Origin: a bacterium
GTDB lineage: Bacteria; Vulcanimicrobiota; Vulcanimicrobiia; Eremiobacterales; Eremiobacteraceae
Assembly (NCBI GenBank): GCA_902812405.1
Contig: CADDZI010000003.1
Location: forward strand, 1 to 64,000
Reading direction: 5' to 3'
DNA: 64,000 nucleotides
The notes beneath the pieces are model-generated. The model saw only the letters and a program-made list of their open reading frames with translations. It was not told where the DNA came from and ran no database searches. The translations under genes were made by a program, and so were the position numbers. Every line of letters starts with the position of its first letter. The first letter of the stretch is position 1. Positions 17,401-26,717 of this stretch are shown piece after piece.

Positions 17401-18561
17401 ATGCCTGCCGGCATGATCAACTTCGAGCGGATGGTTGGCACGGTCTTGGACCTCGTGCAACTGGACAGCCACTCAAGGGAGGAGGGACGTGTCGCCGAGT
17501 ACCTCGTGCGGGCTCTTCGCGAGGCGGGATGCGAGGTCACGACGGACGACGCCGGTAAGGCCGTTTCGGGCGTCACCGGGAACGTCATTGCACGCCTGCC
17601 CGGCAGGCGCCCGGGTATCGCGCCTCTCTTGCTGTCCTCCCACATGGACACGGTCACACCCGGGCGTGGGGTGCACCCCGTCCGCGAGACCGACCGGATC
17701 CGTTCTGACGGCACGACGATCTTGGGCGGGGATGACAAGTCGGGTGTGGCGATCATTCTGGAGATCGTACGCTGTCTACACGAACGCGACGACATCGTTC
17801 ACGGCCCGCTCGAGATCGCATTCACGATTTGCGAAGAGATTGGCTTGCTGGGAGCCAAGCACCTCGACGTTTCGCGCTTGGCTTCCCGCGAAGCGCTGGT
17901 CCTCGACTCATCACACGCGACACGGCTTGTCACCCGCGCCCCCTACGCCGACCGGTACACCTTCCGCGTGCACGGCCGCGAGGCTCACGCCGGCATCTGC
18001 CCTGAACGCGGCATTTCGGCGGTTCGGGTCGCCGCGCAGGCCATCGCCGCCATGCCGCTCGGTCGCATCGACCCCGAAACAACCGCCAACCTCGTCATCG
18101 AAGACGGCCCTCGCCCCACGAACATCGTTCCCAACCTGTGCACGATCCGCGGCGAAGCCCGTTCCCTCTCCGAGGAGCGGCTGGCCCGCACGATGGAGAG
18201 CATCCGGAGCTGCCTGGCCGACGCAGCTGCACGAGCTGTCGTCACCCTCGAGGGACGGCAACACCGTGCGTGGGTCGAAGAAACCTGCGAACGGGAGTAC
18301 GACGGGTACCACATTCCGGACGACGCACCGCTCGTGCGGCTGGTCATGAGCGCGGCGCGCGCTCGCGGCATTCCCCTGGAGACGGTCGCCATCGGCGGCG
18401 GGTCCGATGCCAACGTCTTCAACCGCAAGGGACTGACGGCGGTCAACTTGGGCACCGGCCAGCGCGACGTCCACACATTGTGGGAGTGGCTTGACCTGGC
18501 CGACTTTCGACGCGCTGGGGAGATCGTCGCGACCTGCGTCCAGGAGCGCGCCGCGGCGTAG
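17401..18561 (+). CDS. M20-family metallopeptidase (peptidase T-like)
   Basis: The 386-residue cytoplasmic protein has the complete di-zinc set: 'LSSHMDTV' (His81, Asp83), 'GGDDKSG' (Asp111, bridging), 'CEEIGLLG' (Glu145/146), 'VLDSS' (Asp169) and a C-terminal His in 'DVHTLWEW'. A dimerisation domain inserts around residues 180-300 ('GREAHAG...'). It resembles the PepT-like tripeptidase group rather than ArgE or DapE. Start ATG 17401 or 17413; both follow AGGGAG loosely. The rhomboid-like gene begins 15 bases downstream. Confidence 0.9.
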   Translation: MPAGMINFERMVGTVLDLVQLDSHSREEGRVAEYLVRALREAGCEVTTDDAGKAVSGVTGNVIARLPGRRPGIAPLLLSSHMDTVTPGRGVHPVRETDRIRSDGTTILGGDDKSGVAIILEIVRCLHERDDIVHGPLEIAFTICEEIGLLGAKHLDVSRLASREALVLDSSHATRLVTRAPYADRYTFRVHGREAHAGICPERGISAVRVAAQAIAAMPLGRIDPETTANLVIEDGPRPTNIVPNLCTIRGEARSLSEERLARTMESIRSCLADAAARAVVTLEGRQHRAWVEETCEREYDGYHIPDDAPLVRLVMSAARARGIPLETVAIGGGSDANVFNRKGLTAVNLGTGQRDVHTLWEWLDLADFRRAGEIVATCVQERAAA

Positions 18562-18576
18562 GCCAAGCCTACGCAC

Positions 18577-19317
18577 ATGCGGCCGACGTGGTCCTCGTCC
18601 TACCCGCGCAGCGGAGAAACACCGGTCGTCTATGCACTGCTCATCGCCATGGGCGTTGCCTTCTTCATCGACTTCTTCACGCACGACGCACTCACCGCAC
18701 TGGCCGCCTGGCCCATTTCCGGCGCATGGCTGCACTCCCTCGAACTGTGGCGTCCTTTCACCTTCCCGTTCGTCCATGGCAACGGTTTCTGGTACATCCT
18801 CACCGACGGGCTCGTCGTGTACTTCTTCGGCGGTTCGCTGGAGCGGGCGTGGGGCAGCGCCAAGTTCCTCGTCTTCTTCTTCGCAGTGGGAATCGTCGCC
18901 GGTCTGTGCGAGCTGGCGCTCGCGCCGTGGACCGGCGGTGCGCTCTTCATGGGCATGGTGGGAGGATTTGCGGGCATGGTTGTTGCCTTTGCCGCCCTCA
19001 ACCCCTACCAGACGGTGCTCTTCTACTTCTTCCCCATCCAGGCGCGCTGGCTTGCGGTCATCGCCGTCGCGTTCGAACTCTTCGGGCGCACCGGCGTCTA
19101 CGGAGGGCCGTTCAGCGCGGTTGTCGCCGTCGGCGCAACGACCATCTTTGCCTACCTGTTCAGCGCGACGCGCCTGAGGTGGCCGCGGCGTGGTCTGCGC
19201 GGTCCGTCCCTCAAAGATCGCTGGGAGCGCTGGCAGCAGCGCCGGCGGATGCGGGCCTGGCAAAAGCGCGTCGCGCGGGCTTCGAAGCCCGAAGATTTGT
19301 TCAAGGAGAAAAAGTAG
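18577..19317 (+). CDS. Rhomboid-like membrane protein lacking the catalytic serine
   Basis: The 246-residue protein has about six membrane segments and a basic, coil-like C-terminal tail (from about residue 200, ending 'SKPEDLFKEKK'), as seen in bacterial rhomboid relatives. The order fits the rhomboid/derlin fold, with 'WRPFTFPFVHGNGFWYILTDGLVVYFFGGSLE' around residues 58-90. At the position of the usual GxSG motif the sequence reads 'GMVGGFAG', so the catalytic Ser is absent, and no catalytic His is evident near the end. It is best read as an inactive, derlin-like relative. Linked to the M20 gene. Confidence 0.72.
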   Translation: MRPTWSSSYPRSGETPVVYALLIAMGVAFFIDFFTHDALTALAAWPISGAWLHSLELWRPFTFPFVHGNGFWYILTDGLVVYFFGGSLERAWGSAKFLVFFFAVGIVAGLCELALAPWTGGALFMGMVGGFAGMVVAFAALNPYQTVLFYFFPIQARWLAVIAVAFELFGRTGVYGGPFSAVVAVGATTIFAYLFSATRLRWPRRGLRGPSLKDRWERWQQRRRMRAWQKRVARASKPEDLFKEKK

Positions 19318-19327
19318 CGCCGGCTGC

Positions 19328-20281
19328 CTAACGCCCGGTGCGGACGATTTCCTCCAGTTTGGCGCGGTTCAACTTAACGACTCGCCCGCGGCGCAATTCG
19401 AGGGCGCCCATGTCTTCGAGGTGCGATAGTGCACGGCTGCCCATGTCGCGCACGGTGCCCACGCGCGCGGCGAGATCGGACTGCGTGATGCGCTCCACCC
19501 CGCCTTCGCCGGGCGCCATACCCTCTTGGGGCGATGCGTAGTCGAGCAAGACGCGCGCGATACGGGTCAACACGCGTCCGAAGGCCAGATTGCCCGCCGC
19601 ACCGCTCAGGCGCCGCTGGCGTTGGGCAAAAAAGCGGGCCACCCCGAGCGCGATATCAGGACTGCGTTGGACCAAGCCACGAACAAACGCAGCCGGCAAC
19701 TCGATGATCTCCACCTCGCCCCGTGCGATGACCGTCGCCTCGGCCATGCCTTCATCGAACACCGCCGCCTCGTTGAACATGCTGTACGGCGTGACGTCGT
19801 AGAGAACGATCTCCCGGCCCTCGTCGGCGGCACGGGTCACCTCGACGACCCCGCGGCGCACGATGCCCAGCGTCGGCCAATTGGTGCCCTCCGCGACGAT
19901 CACCATGCGATCGTGGTAGGAGCGCTCCTTCGCGGTCCGATCTACCTCGCGCAGCAAGTCGATGGGGGCGCTGCGGAACATGCGCACTTGCCGCAGGAAA
20001 GCGATCCGCGGCGTGTCGCCCAGCATCGTGGGATCCGGCAGCCGGGTGAGCCGAATGCTCCAACGATTGTCGCCTAGGTTGCGGATGTCCCACAGGCAAA
20101 TTCCCTCGCGCTCCGCTTCGAGGTGGGTGCGCAGCGACTTGGGTTCGTAATCGTTGATGAACTCGGCGGTCTGGCCTGGACTCAGGCGGTCAAAGACGGC
20201 AAGGACCCGGTCTTGGCGCTGCCAAGAGGGAAGCTCGCGCAGGTCAACCCGTTCAACCGGTTGAGGTGAAGCGTCGGACAT
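19328..20281 (-). CDS. DUF2249 - Crp/Fnr fusion transcription regulator
   Basis: The 317-residue protein has three parts. Residues about 12-80 match DUF2249 ('VDLRELPSWQRQDRVLAVFDRL...', ending in 'WSIRLTR'). Residues about 95-220 form a cyclic-nucleotide-binding-type beta barrel ('MVIVAEGTNWPTLGIVRRGVVEVTR'). The C-terminus holds a Crp-type winged helix ('ITQSDLAARVGTVRDMGSRALSHLEDMGAL'). The key Arg of a cAMP pocket is not evident, so another signal is likely. DUF2249 domains often occur with nitric-oxide or haem-related proteins, which hints at redox sensing; that is inference. Confidence 0.87.
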   Translation of the reverse strand: MSDASPQPVERVDLRELPSWQRQDRVLAVFDRLSPGQTAEFINDYEPKSLRTHLEAEREGICLWDIRNLGDNRWSIRLTRLPDPTMLGDTPRIAFLRQVRMFRSAPIDLLREVDRTAKERSYHDRMVIVAEGTNWPTLGIVRRGVVEVTRAADEGREIVLYDVTPYSMFNEAAVFDEGMAEATVIARGEVEIIELPAAFVRGLVQRSPDIALGVARFFAQRQRRLSGAAGNLAFGRVLTRIARVLLDYASPQEGMAPGEGGVERITQSDLAARVGTVRDMGSRALSHLEDMGALELRRGRVVKLNRAKLEEIVRTGR

Positions 20282-20302
20282 CGTTCGTGGGCGATTCGAC
20301 GC

Positions 20303-22609
20303 CTACCAGTCAAAGGCCTGGATGGCAGCCCATTCGTCGGGCCGGGTTCCCACCCAGTCAAAGAACACCTCGCCGATGGCGCCGGCACCTCGGGCGCCGG
20401 CAAGTGACCATGCGATCTCGCGGCCGGACGGACTGCCTGTCCCGACCAGATCGGCGCTTTGTCCGGCAAGGTCAACCGCAACATCTCTCCCAGCCAAGGC
20501 GCGCAGGCGCGAGACCGCCCGGGCGGCGGCTCCAGCGACCTCGGCTCGTCCGTACTCATGGTGCACCGACTGGTCGAAGTAATGCCAGTATTCCATCGGT
20601 TGCAGGACGCTGGCGTAGCGGGCGATGGCAGCATACGGGTAGTCGGCAGGGGCGTACTCCATGGCCGGGGACTGGACAATTGCCACGAGGAGGTACGCCG
20701 GGCCGAGGGCGGCTCGTACCGCGGCGGCGTAAGCGACCATGGCCTGGCTTGCCTCCCAGCCATCACCCATATAGTTGCTTCCTGTTTCGAGATCAAGCGC
20801 CAGTCCGGCAAAGCCGTGGCCCTGGGGGGTGCGATAGGCAGCCGCGGCCACCGACTGGGCGATGTCCTCCGCGTTGTCGCGGCGCGGCACGGTCCACGCG
20901 AGCAGCGTGATGCCGGACTCCGCCGCAGTATCGATCAGCCGATTGAGCCAGGCGCGGGAGGCGGGCGTCTCGGCCATCGCACACGCCCCCCGCGCCATGC
21001 GCAGTTCGATGACGCGAATACCGACAGCCCGGGCCTGTGCGACGACGGCCTGCGGGTCGTAGCGCCGGAAGCTGTGGGCATCGCCGGGCAAAGTGGAGAA
21101 ATAGAGGAACATTCCCTTGCCCCGCAGGCTCGAGATAGGCTGCGCCACAAGATCCGGTGGCGTGTTGATGATGCCGGTGGAAGCTTGCAGCGGGTCGTTG
21201 CCGGCTTGCGCTACGATCGTATAGCGGTAGGTGGCATCAGGGGCGACGGTGCGATCCTGCCAGGCGTGACGCCCGGCGCCCACGATGGCGACGAGTTCAG
21301 GCGGGCCGCCCTCATTGTCGAAACGCAAGATGCGGTACGAGCTGACGCCGGCGGCTGCCGCAAGCGGGGTCCAACCGACCTGGACGAGGTGCGGTCCCAG
21401 AGCACGTGCGGCAACGCTGAACGCCTCGGGATGATCGTCCGGCGCCGGCAACAGTTTGGCCGTCAGGTGGCCCGGCCAGGTCATGACGATGCGGACGGGG
21501 CGCGCCGATCCGATATCCAGGGTCGCGGCGTCGGGGCGCAGCCTACTGGGTTCGAGCTTAACTAGTTCTCCTGCGGTTGCCCAAAACGAGACGTCGCGAG
21601 CCCCGGGCGGTGCCTCGACTTCCGTCCGCCATGTGCCGTCCGGGCTGAGCGTCCAGGGACCGGCATGTCGAGGCGGGGGTCCAGTCTCGGGAGGCGGAGC
21701 AAGCGCGAGACGTACACGAGAGCTCTCAGGCATCGCGTGAGACGGGGGATGCCCGCCTTCGCTGAAACCGTTTGCACGTGTGATGTGTCGAGATCCGGAT
21801 CTTGGCAAGCGTTGTACGGGGAGGACCGGTGCGACTCGCGCGGCTGTCTGCGCTCCGGCGACGACCGGCGGCGCCCCAGGCAACGCCGGCATGAAGATCA
21901 AGCGCAAGATGAGGGCGACGCGTCGTTCAAGGGAGCGGGCCGGGGACGTGCGCACTGTGTTGCCAACTGCGGCCGCCGCGACAGCGGGTTCACGGCGCAT
22001 TGCGGCAGGTATCCGTGAGCTGCGCCCGGTGACGTTCCCTTGTGCCTTGTGGCGAACAGCTTGGGGCGGCCTCGCGCTGGGCACCGATGAGGTGGGCGTG
22101 GTGACGAGCATGTGGGCTGACTGCCGCAAGGCAGCTGTGGCAGCATGAGGGATCGCGCTCCCTGCGCTGCCGCGTTCTGTCTGTCGTTCTCTGATCACAG
22201 ATGCCGGCCGGCCTGCAGGTGCCGCGAAGGCCAATTGTCGGACGCGATGTGAACCGGCATGAGCGAGGCTCTGCGGGAGCATCATCTTGCCGCCCACAAA
22301 CGCGAAGAACAGGGGCAGCACAAAGGCGATGCTGACGGCTGCGATGACCGCAGGGGAAACGGGATCCAGATGCGGCTGAACCGCCACGGGGGGGCCATCT
22401 AGGTTGACGCGTTTGATAGGCGAACCCGACCGGTATCCCGCCTGTACCAGCTTGTGGCGCGCCGCCTGGATGACTGCCGCATCCCGGCTTTCGCGTCGGC
22501 GTAACGCCGCGTAGCGGCCTGGCGCCGCCAAACGGCGCTGCGCCAGCGCTGTGAAGCGTCGACGATGCCCGGGCGGACCCGGTGATATGCGGCGTTTGCG
22601 CTTGCTCAC
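20303..22609 (-). CDS. Exported or membrane-anchored protein with TIM-barrel-like domain
   Basis: The 768-residue protein is in three parts. A basic N-terminus carries one membrane segment near residues 85-105. A long Ala/Arg/Pro-rich region (about 110-300) looks unstructured. From about 310 come a beta domain, a fibronectin-III-like unit (about 405-475, 'VQVGWTPLAAAAGVSSYRILRF') and a C-terminal domain with alternating strands and helices like a glycoside-hydrolase TIM barrel ('GFAGLALDLETGSNYMGDG', 'VLQPMEYWHYFD'). The barrel's catalytic pair is not identified. The start is ATG 22609 with poor Shine-Dalgarno. It ends 21 bases before the regulator gene. Confidence 0.7.
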   Translation of the reverse strand: MSKRKRRISPGPPGHRRRFTALAQRRLAAPGRYAALRRRESRDAAVIQAARHKLVQAGYRSGSPIKRVNLDGPPVAVQPHLDPVSPAVIAAVSIAFVLPLFFAFVGGKMMLPQSLAHAGSHRVRQLAFAAPAGRPASVIRERQTERGSAGSAIPHAATAALRQSAHMLVTTPTSSVPSARPPQAVRHKAQGNVTGRSSRIPAAMRREPAVAAAAVGNTVRTSPARSLERRVALILRLIFMPALPGAPPVVAGAQTAARVAPVLPVQRLPRSGSRHITRANGFSEGGHPPSHAMPESSRVRLALAPPPETGPPPRHAGPWTLSPDGTWRTEVEAPPGARDVSFWATAGELVKLEPSRLRPDAATLDIGSARPVRIVMTWPGHLTAKLLPAPDDHPEAFSVAARALGPHLVQVGWTPLAAAAGVSSYRILRFDNEGGPPELVAIVGAGRHAWQDRTVAPDATYRYTIVAQAGNDPLQASTGIINTPPDLVAQPISSLRGKGMFLYFSTLPGDAHSFRRYDPQAVVAQARAVGIRVIELRMARGACAMAETPASRAWLNRLIDTAAESGITLLAWTVPRRDNAEDIAQSVAAAAYRTPQGHGFAGLALDLETGSNYMGDGWEASQAMVAYAAAVRAALGPAYLLVAIVQSPAMEYAPADYPYAAIARYASVLQPMEYWHYFDQSVHHEYGRAEVAGAAARAVSRLRALAGRDVAVDLAGQSADLVGTGSPSGREIAWSLAGARGAGAIGEVFFDWVGTRPDEWAAIQAFDW

Positions 22610-22926
22610 GGTACTCGTTCTGTCATCGGATGCCCACGCACGGGTCGTCCTGCCCCCCTATTGAACTTGGCCCGGGCAAGTTCCCGGCACACGATCCTTG
22701 CGTGAGAAGCCTCACGACCGAACGCTCCTCGCGAACTCCAGACACGACCGTGGCCAAGCGGCGCCCGAGCGCAATTCTCAGGATCGCGGACTCCTCGTTG
22801 TGCCGAGAAGGCCCATACATAGCATGGTGCCCGGGGACCCGGCTGTGGGGCCAAGGCGAGACCGGGTGGACACGACCGGGCGTCACCCCGGAATGATAGC
22901 GTCCGTTCCGACGTATATTAAGCGTC
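22610..22926. promoter_or_regulatory. Divergent promoter region
   Basis: This 317-base gap separates two divergent genes and holds no convincing gene. A possible -10 element (TATATT, 22914-22919) lies just upstream of the ATG at 22927, but no matching -35 box is evident. Nothing else recognisable. Confidence 0.35.
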
Positions 22927-23652
22927 ATGTTTGCCCGCTTGCATGCGCGAACCCCGCTTTTTGGGGGGGCCTTGGCTGCCGGACTGCTGGCCGTCGCCCT
23001 TACTGCCGGCATTGTCTCCGCTCCCGGCTTCAGCGCCCGGGCGGCAGCGTCGGCCACGGCCGCTCCCGACGTGGACCACATCATCGACCTGATTTTGCAC
23101 CACGACCCGACTTTGCGGTCGTACGAGGCCCACGTCGTTCTCGACATCCGCCAGCTCGACTTCCCCTACTTGCACCCGGTCCTCAATGGCCGCGTGTACT
23201 ACACGGCTCCAGGATACACCGTGTACGATTTCTCCCGCGTGCCCTCGTACTTACGCGGCATCACGCGCGTTGAAGGCGCCATGGGGATGGCCAGTCGTTG
23301 GCGCGAGTGCTATGCGATTACGGCGGAGCAAGAGCCGGATGCCTACGTGCTGCACATGGTGCCCAAGATTCCAGGCGAGATCCAGCGTCTCGACGTCGTC
23401 GTCAACCGCCGGACGGGTGCGCTCCAACACTTCAGCTGGACCTACGTCGATTCGCCAATCGACAACATTTCGCTGACCCAGTACTACAGTATCGTGAACG
23501 GATATGACGTCGTCACCTTGCAGCAGTCGGACATCACCCGGCATCACATCCGTGCAAAGGCGACTGGGACATTCGACTCATTCGTCTATAACGTTCCGGT
23601 ACCCACGCCAACTCCCACCCCGTCCGATCCGCTCCACCACTGCGACAATTAA
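22927..23652 (+). CDS. Secreted LolA-like hypothetical protein
   Basis: The 241-residue protein has a signal peptide (hydrophobic about residues 12-32). The body suggests a LolA/RseB-like half-barrel: '[32 protein letters not shown]' and '[21 protein letters not shown]'. No cysteine lipobox is seen. The C-terminus ends in a Thr-Pro repeat (PTPTPTPS). Role unknown, possibly binding a hydrophobic ligand outside the cytoplasm. The cysC gene starts 22 bases downstream on the same strand, but they may not be functionally related. Confidence 0.7.
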   Translation: MFARLHARTPLFGGALAAGLLAVALTAGIVSAPGFSARAAASATAAPDVDHIIDLILHHDPTLRSYEAHVVLDIRQLDFPYLHPVLNGRVYYTAPGYTVYDFSRVPSYLRGITRVEGAMGMASRWRECYAITAEQEPDAYVLHMVPKIPGEIQRLDVVVNRRTGALQHFSWTYVDSPIDNISLTQYYSIVNGYDVVTLQQSDITRHHIRAKATGTFDSFVYNVPVPTPTPTPSDPLHHCDN

Positions 23653-23674
23653 CAGCCCTGACAAGGGGCCGGCG

Positions 23675-24259
23675 GTGCGCATCCTTAAGCGGCTGCGCAT
23701 GAACGAACGCGATCGCGGATTTGTCCTGTGGTTTACTGGACTTTCGGGAGCCGGGAAGACCACCCTGGCCCGCTTGCTCGAACCGCGCTTGCGCGCGGCG
23801 GGCTTGAAGGTTGAGGTCCTCGACGGCGACGTCGTCCGCACCAACCTCTCGAAGGGTTTGGGCTTCTCGCGGGAGGACCGCGACACGAACATCCGGCGCA
23901 TCGGATTCGTCGCGCATCTCCTGGCACGCAACGGCGTGGCGGTCATTTGTTCGGCGATCTCGCCCTACCGCGCGACGCGCGACGAGGTCCGTGCGCTCAT
24001 CGGTTCGGAGGCTTTCATCGAGGTCTTCGCCGACTGCCCGCTCGACGTCTGCGCGACCCGCGAGGGCAAAGTCGAGATGTACGCCAAGGCCCGGCGCGGC
24101 GAGCTCAAGGAGTTTACGGGTGTGTCGGATCCGTACGAACCGCCGCTCACGCCCGAGGTGTGGATCCGCACCGACCGCGAGACACCCGTTGAGAGCGCCG
24201 AACGCATCATGGCCTACCTCGCAGAGCGGGGTTTCGTACCGCTGGATGTCGCACGCTGA
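23675..24259 (+). CDS. cysC: Adenylyl-sulfate kinase
   Basis: The 194-residue enzyme phosphorylates adenylyl sulfate (APS) to PAPS. The P-loop 'GLSGAGKTT' is at residues 22-30, followed by '[33 protein letters not shown]' and '[11 protein letters not shown]', all diagnostic for CysC; the C-terminal '[12 protein letters not shown]' is also typical. GTG 23675 is chosen since AAGGGG lies about seven bases upstream; ATG 23699 is a possible alternative. The sat gene begins inside its last codons, so both are translated together and form a sulfate-activation unit. Confidence 0.95.
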   Translation: MRILKRLRMNERDRGFVLWFTGLSGAGKTTLARLLEPRLRAAGLKVEVLDGDVVRTNLSKGLGFSREDRDTNIRRIGFVAHLLARNGVAVICSAISPYRATRDEVRALIGSEAFIEVFADCPLDVCATREGKVEMYAKARRGELKEFTGVSDPYEPPLTPEVWIRTDRETPVESAERIMAYLAERGFVPLDVAR

Positions 24260-25427
24260 CCTGACGCCGCCTTACGGAGGCCGCCTGACGGGGAGGCAAC
24301 CTGCGGGCACCGAGCGAGCCGCGGCTTTGGAACGCGCGGCGCGTTTGCCACGTCTGCGTTTGAGCGAGCGATCATTGTGCGACGCGGTCTGCCTGGGAAG
24401 CGGCGCGTATTCGCCTCTCGCCGGTTTCATGGGCCGTGCGGATTACGCCGCCGTCCTCGACGATATGCGGCTGACAAGCGGCCTCATCTGGCCAATACCC
24501 ATCACCTTGCCCGTGACTGTGGATGAATGGGCATCCTTGCGCGGCACAGATGCCGTTGCGCTGGAGGCGCCCGGAGGGTCACTGCTTGGGATTTTGGACG
24601 TCGATGACGTCTTTGAGACCCAGCCGCAGCGCGAGGCGGAGATCGTGTACCGCACAACCGACCCGGCGCATCCGGGAGTGGCGGCTGTCTTGTCGGCCCC
24701 GCCCCTCGCCCTGGCGGGACCCATGACCCTCCTTGACGTGCCGGACTTCGGTTTTCCGGATGAGTACCGCACCCCGGCGCAAACCCGCGCCGTGTTCCAA
24801 GATCTGGGCTGGAAGACCGTCGTCGGCTTCCAGACGCGCAATCCGGTCCACCGCGCGCACGAGTACTTGCAGAAGGTCGCGCTGGAGACGGTGGACGGCT
24901 TACTCTTGCACCCGCTCGTCGGATTGACCAAAGACGATGACATCCCGGCCGACGTCCGGATGACCTGCTACCGAACCCTGCTCGCCAAGTACTATCCGCC
25001 GCGGCGGGTCGTCTTGTCCATCTTCCCGGCTGCGATGCGCTACGCCGGTCCCCGCGAGGCGGTCCTTCACGCCATTGCCCGTAAGAACTACGGTTGCAGC
25101 CACTTCATCGTGGGACGCGATCATGCGGGCGTCGGTTCCTACTACGGCACCTTCGACGCCCAACGCATGTTCGACGACATCGAAGACGAGCTGGGGATCA
25201 GCATCTTGCGCTTCGACAACGCATCCTGGTGCAACGTCTGCGAATCGATGGTCACCGACAAGACCTGCCCGCACGGTGCGGGCGACCGGGTGACGCTCTC
25301 GGGGACAAAGGTCCGGGAGATGTTGCGCAGCGGCCGGCGACCGCCGCCGGAGTTCTCACGGCCTGAGGTTGCCGACATCCTCATTGCCGCCATGGCGCGC
25401 AAGGGCGAGACAGCCTCCGCGGGTTGA
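24246..25427 (+). CDS. sat: Sulfate adenylyltransferase
   Basis: The 393-residue ATP sulfurylase makes APS from sulfate and ATP. The active-site motifs are intact: '[12 protein letters not shown]' (about residues 198-209) and 'GRDHAGVG' (about 290). It also has a cysteine set, '[15 protein letters not shown]', like the zinc site of thermophilic homologues, although the final His is closer to the third Cys than in Thermus. It is the single-subunit type, not CysDN, and lacks a fused kinase domain. It overlaps cysC by 14 bases. No APS/PAPS reductase or sulfotransferase lies nearby. Confidence 0.95.
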   Translation: MSHADLTPPYGGRLTGRQPAGTERAAALERAARLPRLRLSERSLCDAVCLGSGAYSPLAGFMGRADYAAVLDDMRLTSGLIWPIPITLPVTVDEWASLRGTDAVALEAPGGSLLGILDVDDVFETQPQREAEIVYRTTDPAHPGVAAVLSAPPLALAGPMTLLDVPDFGFPDEYRTPAQTRAVFQDLGWKTVVGFQTRNPVHRAHEYLQKVALETVDGLLLHPLVGLTKDDDIPADVRMTCYRTLLAKYYPPRRVVLSIFPAAMRYAGPREAVLHAIARKNYGCSHFIVGRDHAGVGSYYGTFDAQRMFDDIEDELGISILRFDNASWCNVCESMVTDKTCPHGAGDRVTLSGTKVREMLRSGRRPPPEFSRPEVADILIAAMARKGETASAG

Positions 25428-25488
25428 GGGCGGTCCCCCGCAGCGGCCGCAATGGCAGCCCGGCTTAGGCGACGAACGTTCTCCCACG

Positions 25489-26424
25489 ATGAGCATCGGC
25501 GCCCACGAACGCATTGACGGCGAGTTTGTCCGGCAGGCGGACGTCTTTCGGGAGTGGATTTCCGCGCAGCCCGGTTCCGCATACCCCGTGGCGGCGCGGC
25601 GCTACCACCTCTACGTGTCGTACGCCTGCCCCTGGGCGCACCGTACGATCATCGTGCGGGCGCTGCTTGGCCTGGAGCATGCGATCGGAATGACGGTTGT
25701 CGATCCCATACGTGACGAGCGCGGTTGGGCGTTTCGCGACGGCGACGGCCATACGCGTGACCCAATCAACGGTTTCGCGTTTCTGCGTGAGGCCTACCTG
25801 GCCACTGATCCGTCGTACCGGGGCCGCGTCACGGTGCCGGTCTTATGGGATACGCAGACCAAGCGCATCGTCAACAACTCCGACGACGATATCATGCGTA
25901 TGTTCGAGACGGAGTTCCGTCCGCTTGCAACCCATGATCTGGATCTCTATCCCGCCGAGCAGCGTGAGGCCATTGACCGGCTGAACGAGCTGTTGTACGA
26001 GACGCTCAACGACGGCGTGTACCGTGCCGGCTTCGCGACAGCCCAGGCCGCGTACGAGCGTGCGGCGTGGCGCGTGTTCGAGACCTTGGACATGCTCGAG
26101 GAACGCCTGGCAACCCGCCGCTACCTCTTCGGCGGCCAAGCCCTGGAGACCGACTGGCGCTTGTTCGTAACCTTGGTCCGCTTCGATGCGGTCTACGTGG
26201 GACATTTCAAGTGCAACCTGCGGCGCATTGCAGATTATCCCAACCTCTTTGGGTATCTGCGCGACCTCTATCAGATTCCAAAGATTGCTCCGACGGTGAA
26301 CTTCGATCACATCAAGCGTCACTACTACATGACGCACCCGGACATCAACCCAACCCGGATCGTTCCCATCGGACCGGCCCAAGACCTGACTGCCCCCCAC
26401 GGCCGCGAACACCTCGGCGCGTAG
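25489..26424 (+). CDS. Glutathionyl-hydroquinone reductase (ECM4/YqjG-type GST)
   Basis: The 311-residue protein is a glutathione S-transferase of the Xi class. The catalytic Cys is in 'YVSYACPWAHRT' (about residue 46), the hallmark of the group, which reduces glutathionyl-hydroquinones; the C-terminal helical domain includes 'LYETLNDGVYRAGFATAQ' and 'THPDINPTRIVPIGP'. Its TAG stop codon is part of the first repeat of the downstream array. Upstream Shine-Dalgarno is weak. It follows sat by 61 bases but need not be in one operon. Presence of glutathione in this organism is not shown. Confidence 0.92.
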   Translation: MSIGAHERIDGEFVRQADVFREWISAQPGSAYPVAARRYHLYVSYACPWAHRTIIVRALLGLEHAIGMTVVDPIRDERGWAFRDGDGHTRDPINGFAFLREAYLATDPSYRGRVTVPVLWDTQTKRIVNNSDDDIMRMFETEFRPLATHDLDLYPAEQREAIDRLNELLYETLNDGVYRAGFATAQAAYERAAWRVFETLDMLEERLATRRYLFGGQALETDWRLFVTLVRFDAVYVGHFKCNLRRIADYPNLFGYLRDLYQIPKIAPTVNFDHIKRHYYMTHPDINPTRIVPIGPAQDLTAPHGREHLGA

Positions 26425-26705
26425 CGGCCGCGCTTACGCGGCTGACACGAACGACCTCTACACGCGCTACGCCGCGCACAAGTGCCTCCCGTAGCGGCCG
26501 CGCTTACGCGGCTGACACGAACGACCCCTACACGCGCTATGCCGCGCACAAGTACCTCCCGCAGCGGTCGCGCTTGCGCGACCGACAGCAGGTGACCCTC
26601 TCCGTATGCGTTGTCCAAGCCGAAAGCTTCCATCGGCCGCGCAAGCGCAGCCGCTACGTGTATGGTCCGCGCAGCCGCTACGTGTATGGTCCGCGCGGCC
26701 GCCGC
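26421..26705. repeat. 70-bp tandem array with embedded palindromes
   Basis: Two copies of a 70-base unit lie at 26421-26490 and 26491-26560 and differ at only a few bases. Each begins with a forward palindrome core (GTAGCGGCCGCGCTTACGCG). A third core with the T/A stem lies at 26561-26587, without the rest of the unit. An inverted core follows at about 26634-26659, then two copies of a 24-base unit containing CCGCTACGTGTATGGTCCGC at about 26650-26697. The array starts within the stop codon of the GST gene and runs to the minus-strand gene ending at 26718. Confidence 0.85.
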
Positions 26706-26717
26706 GCGCTGTGAGTC

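Noticed and set aside
17911-19263. Long antisense frame of 450 residues on the minus strand
   Set aside because: It lies opposite the M20 peptidase and rhomboid-like genes, both with clear motifs. Its translation is Arg/Gly/Asp/Glu-rich with no family features, as expected for a GC-rich shadow frame.
26421-26587. Regularly spaced repeats that look like a CRISPR array
   Set aside because: The 70-bp units are contiguous with no variable spacers, only two full copies are present, and no cas gene is near. It is a tandem repeat.
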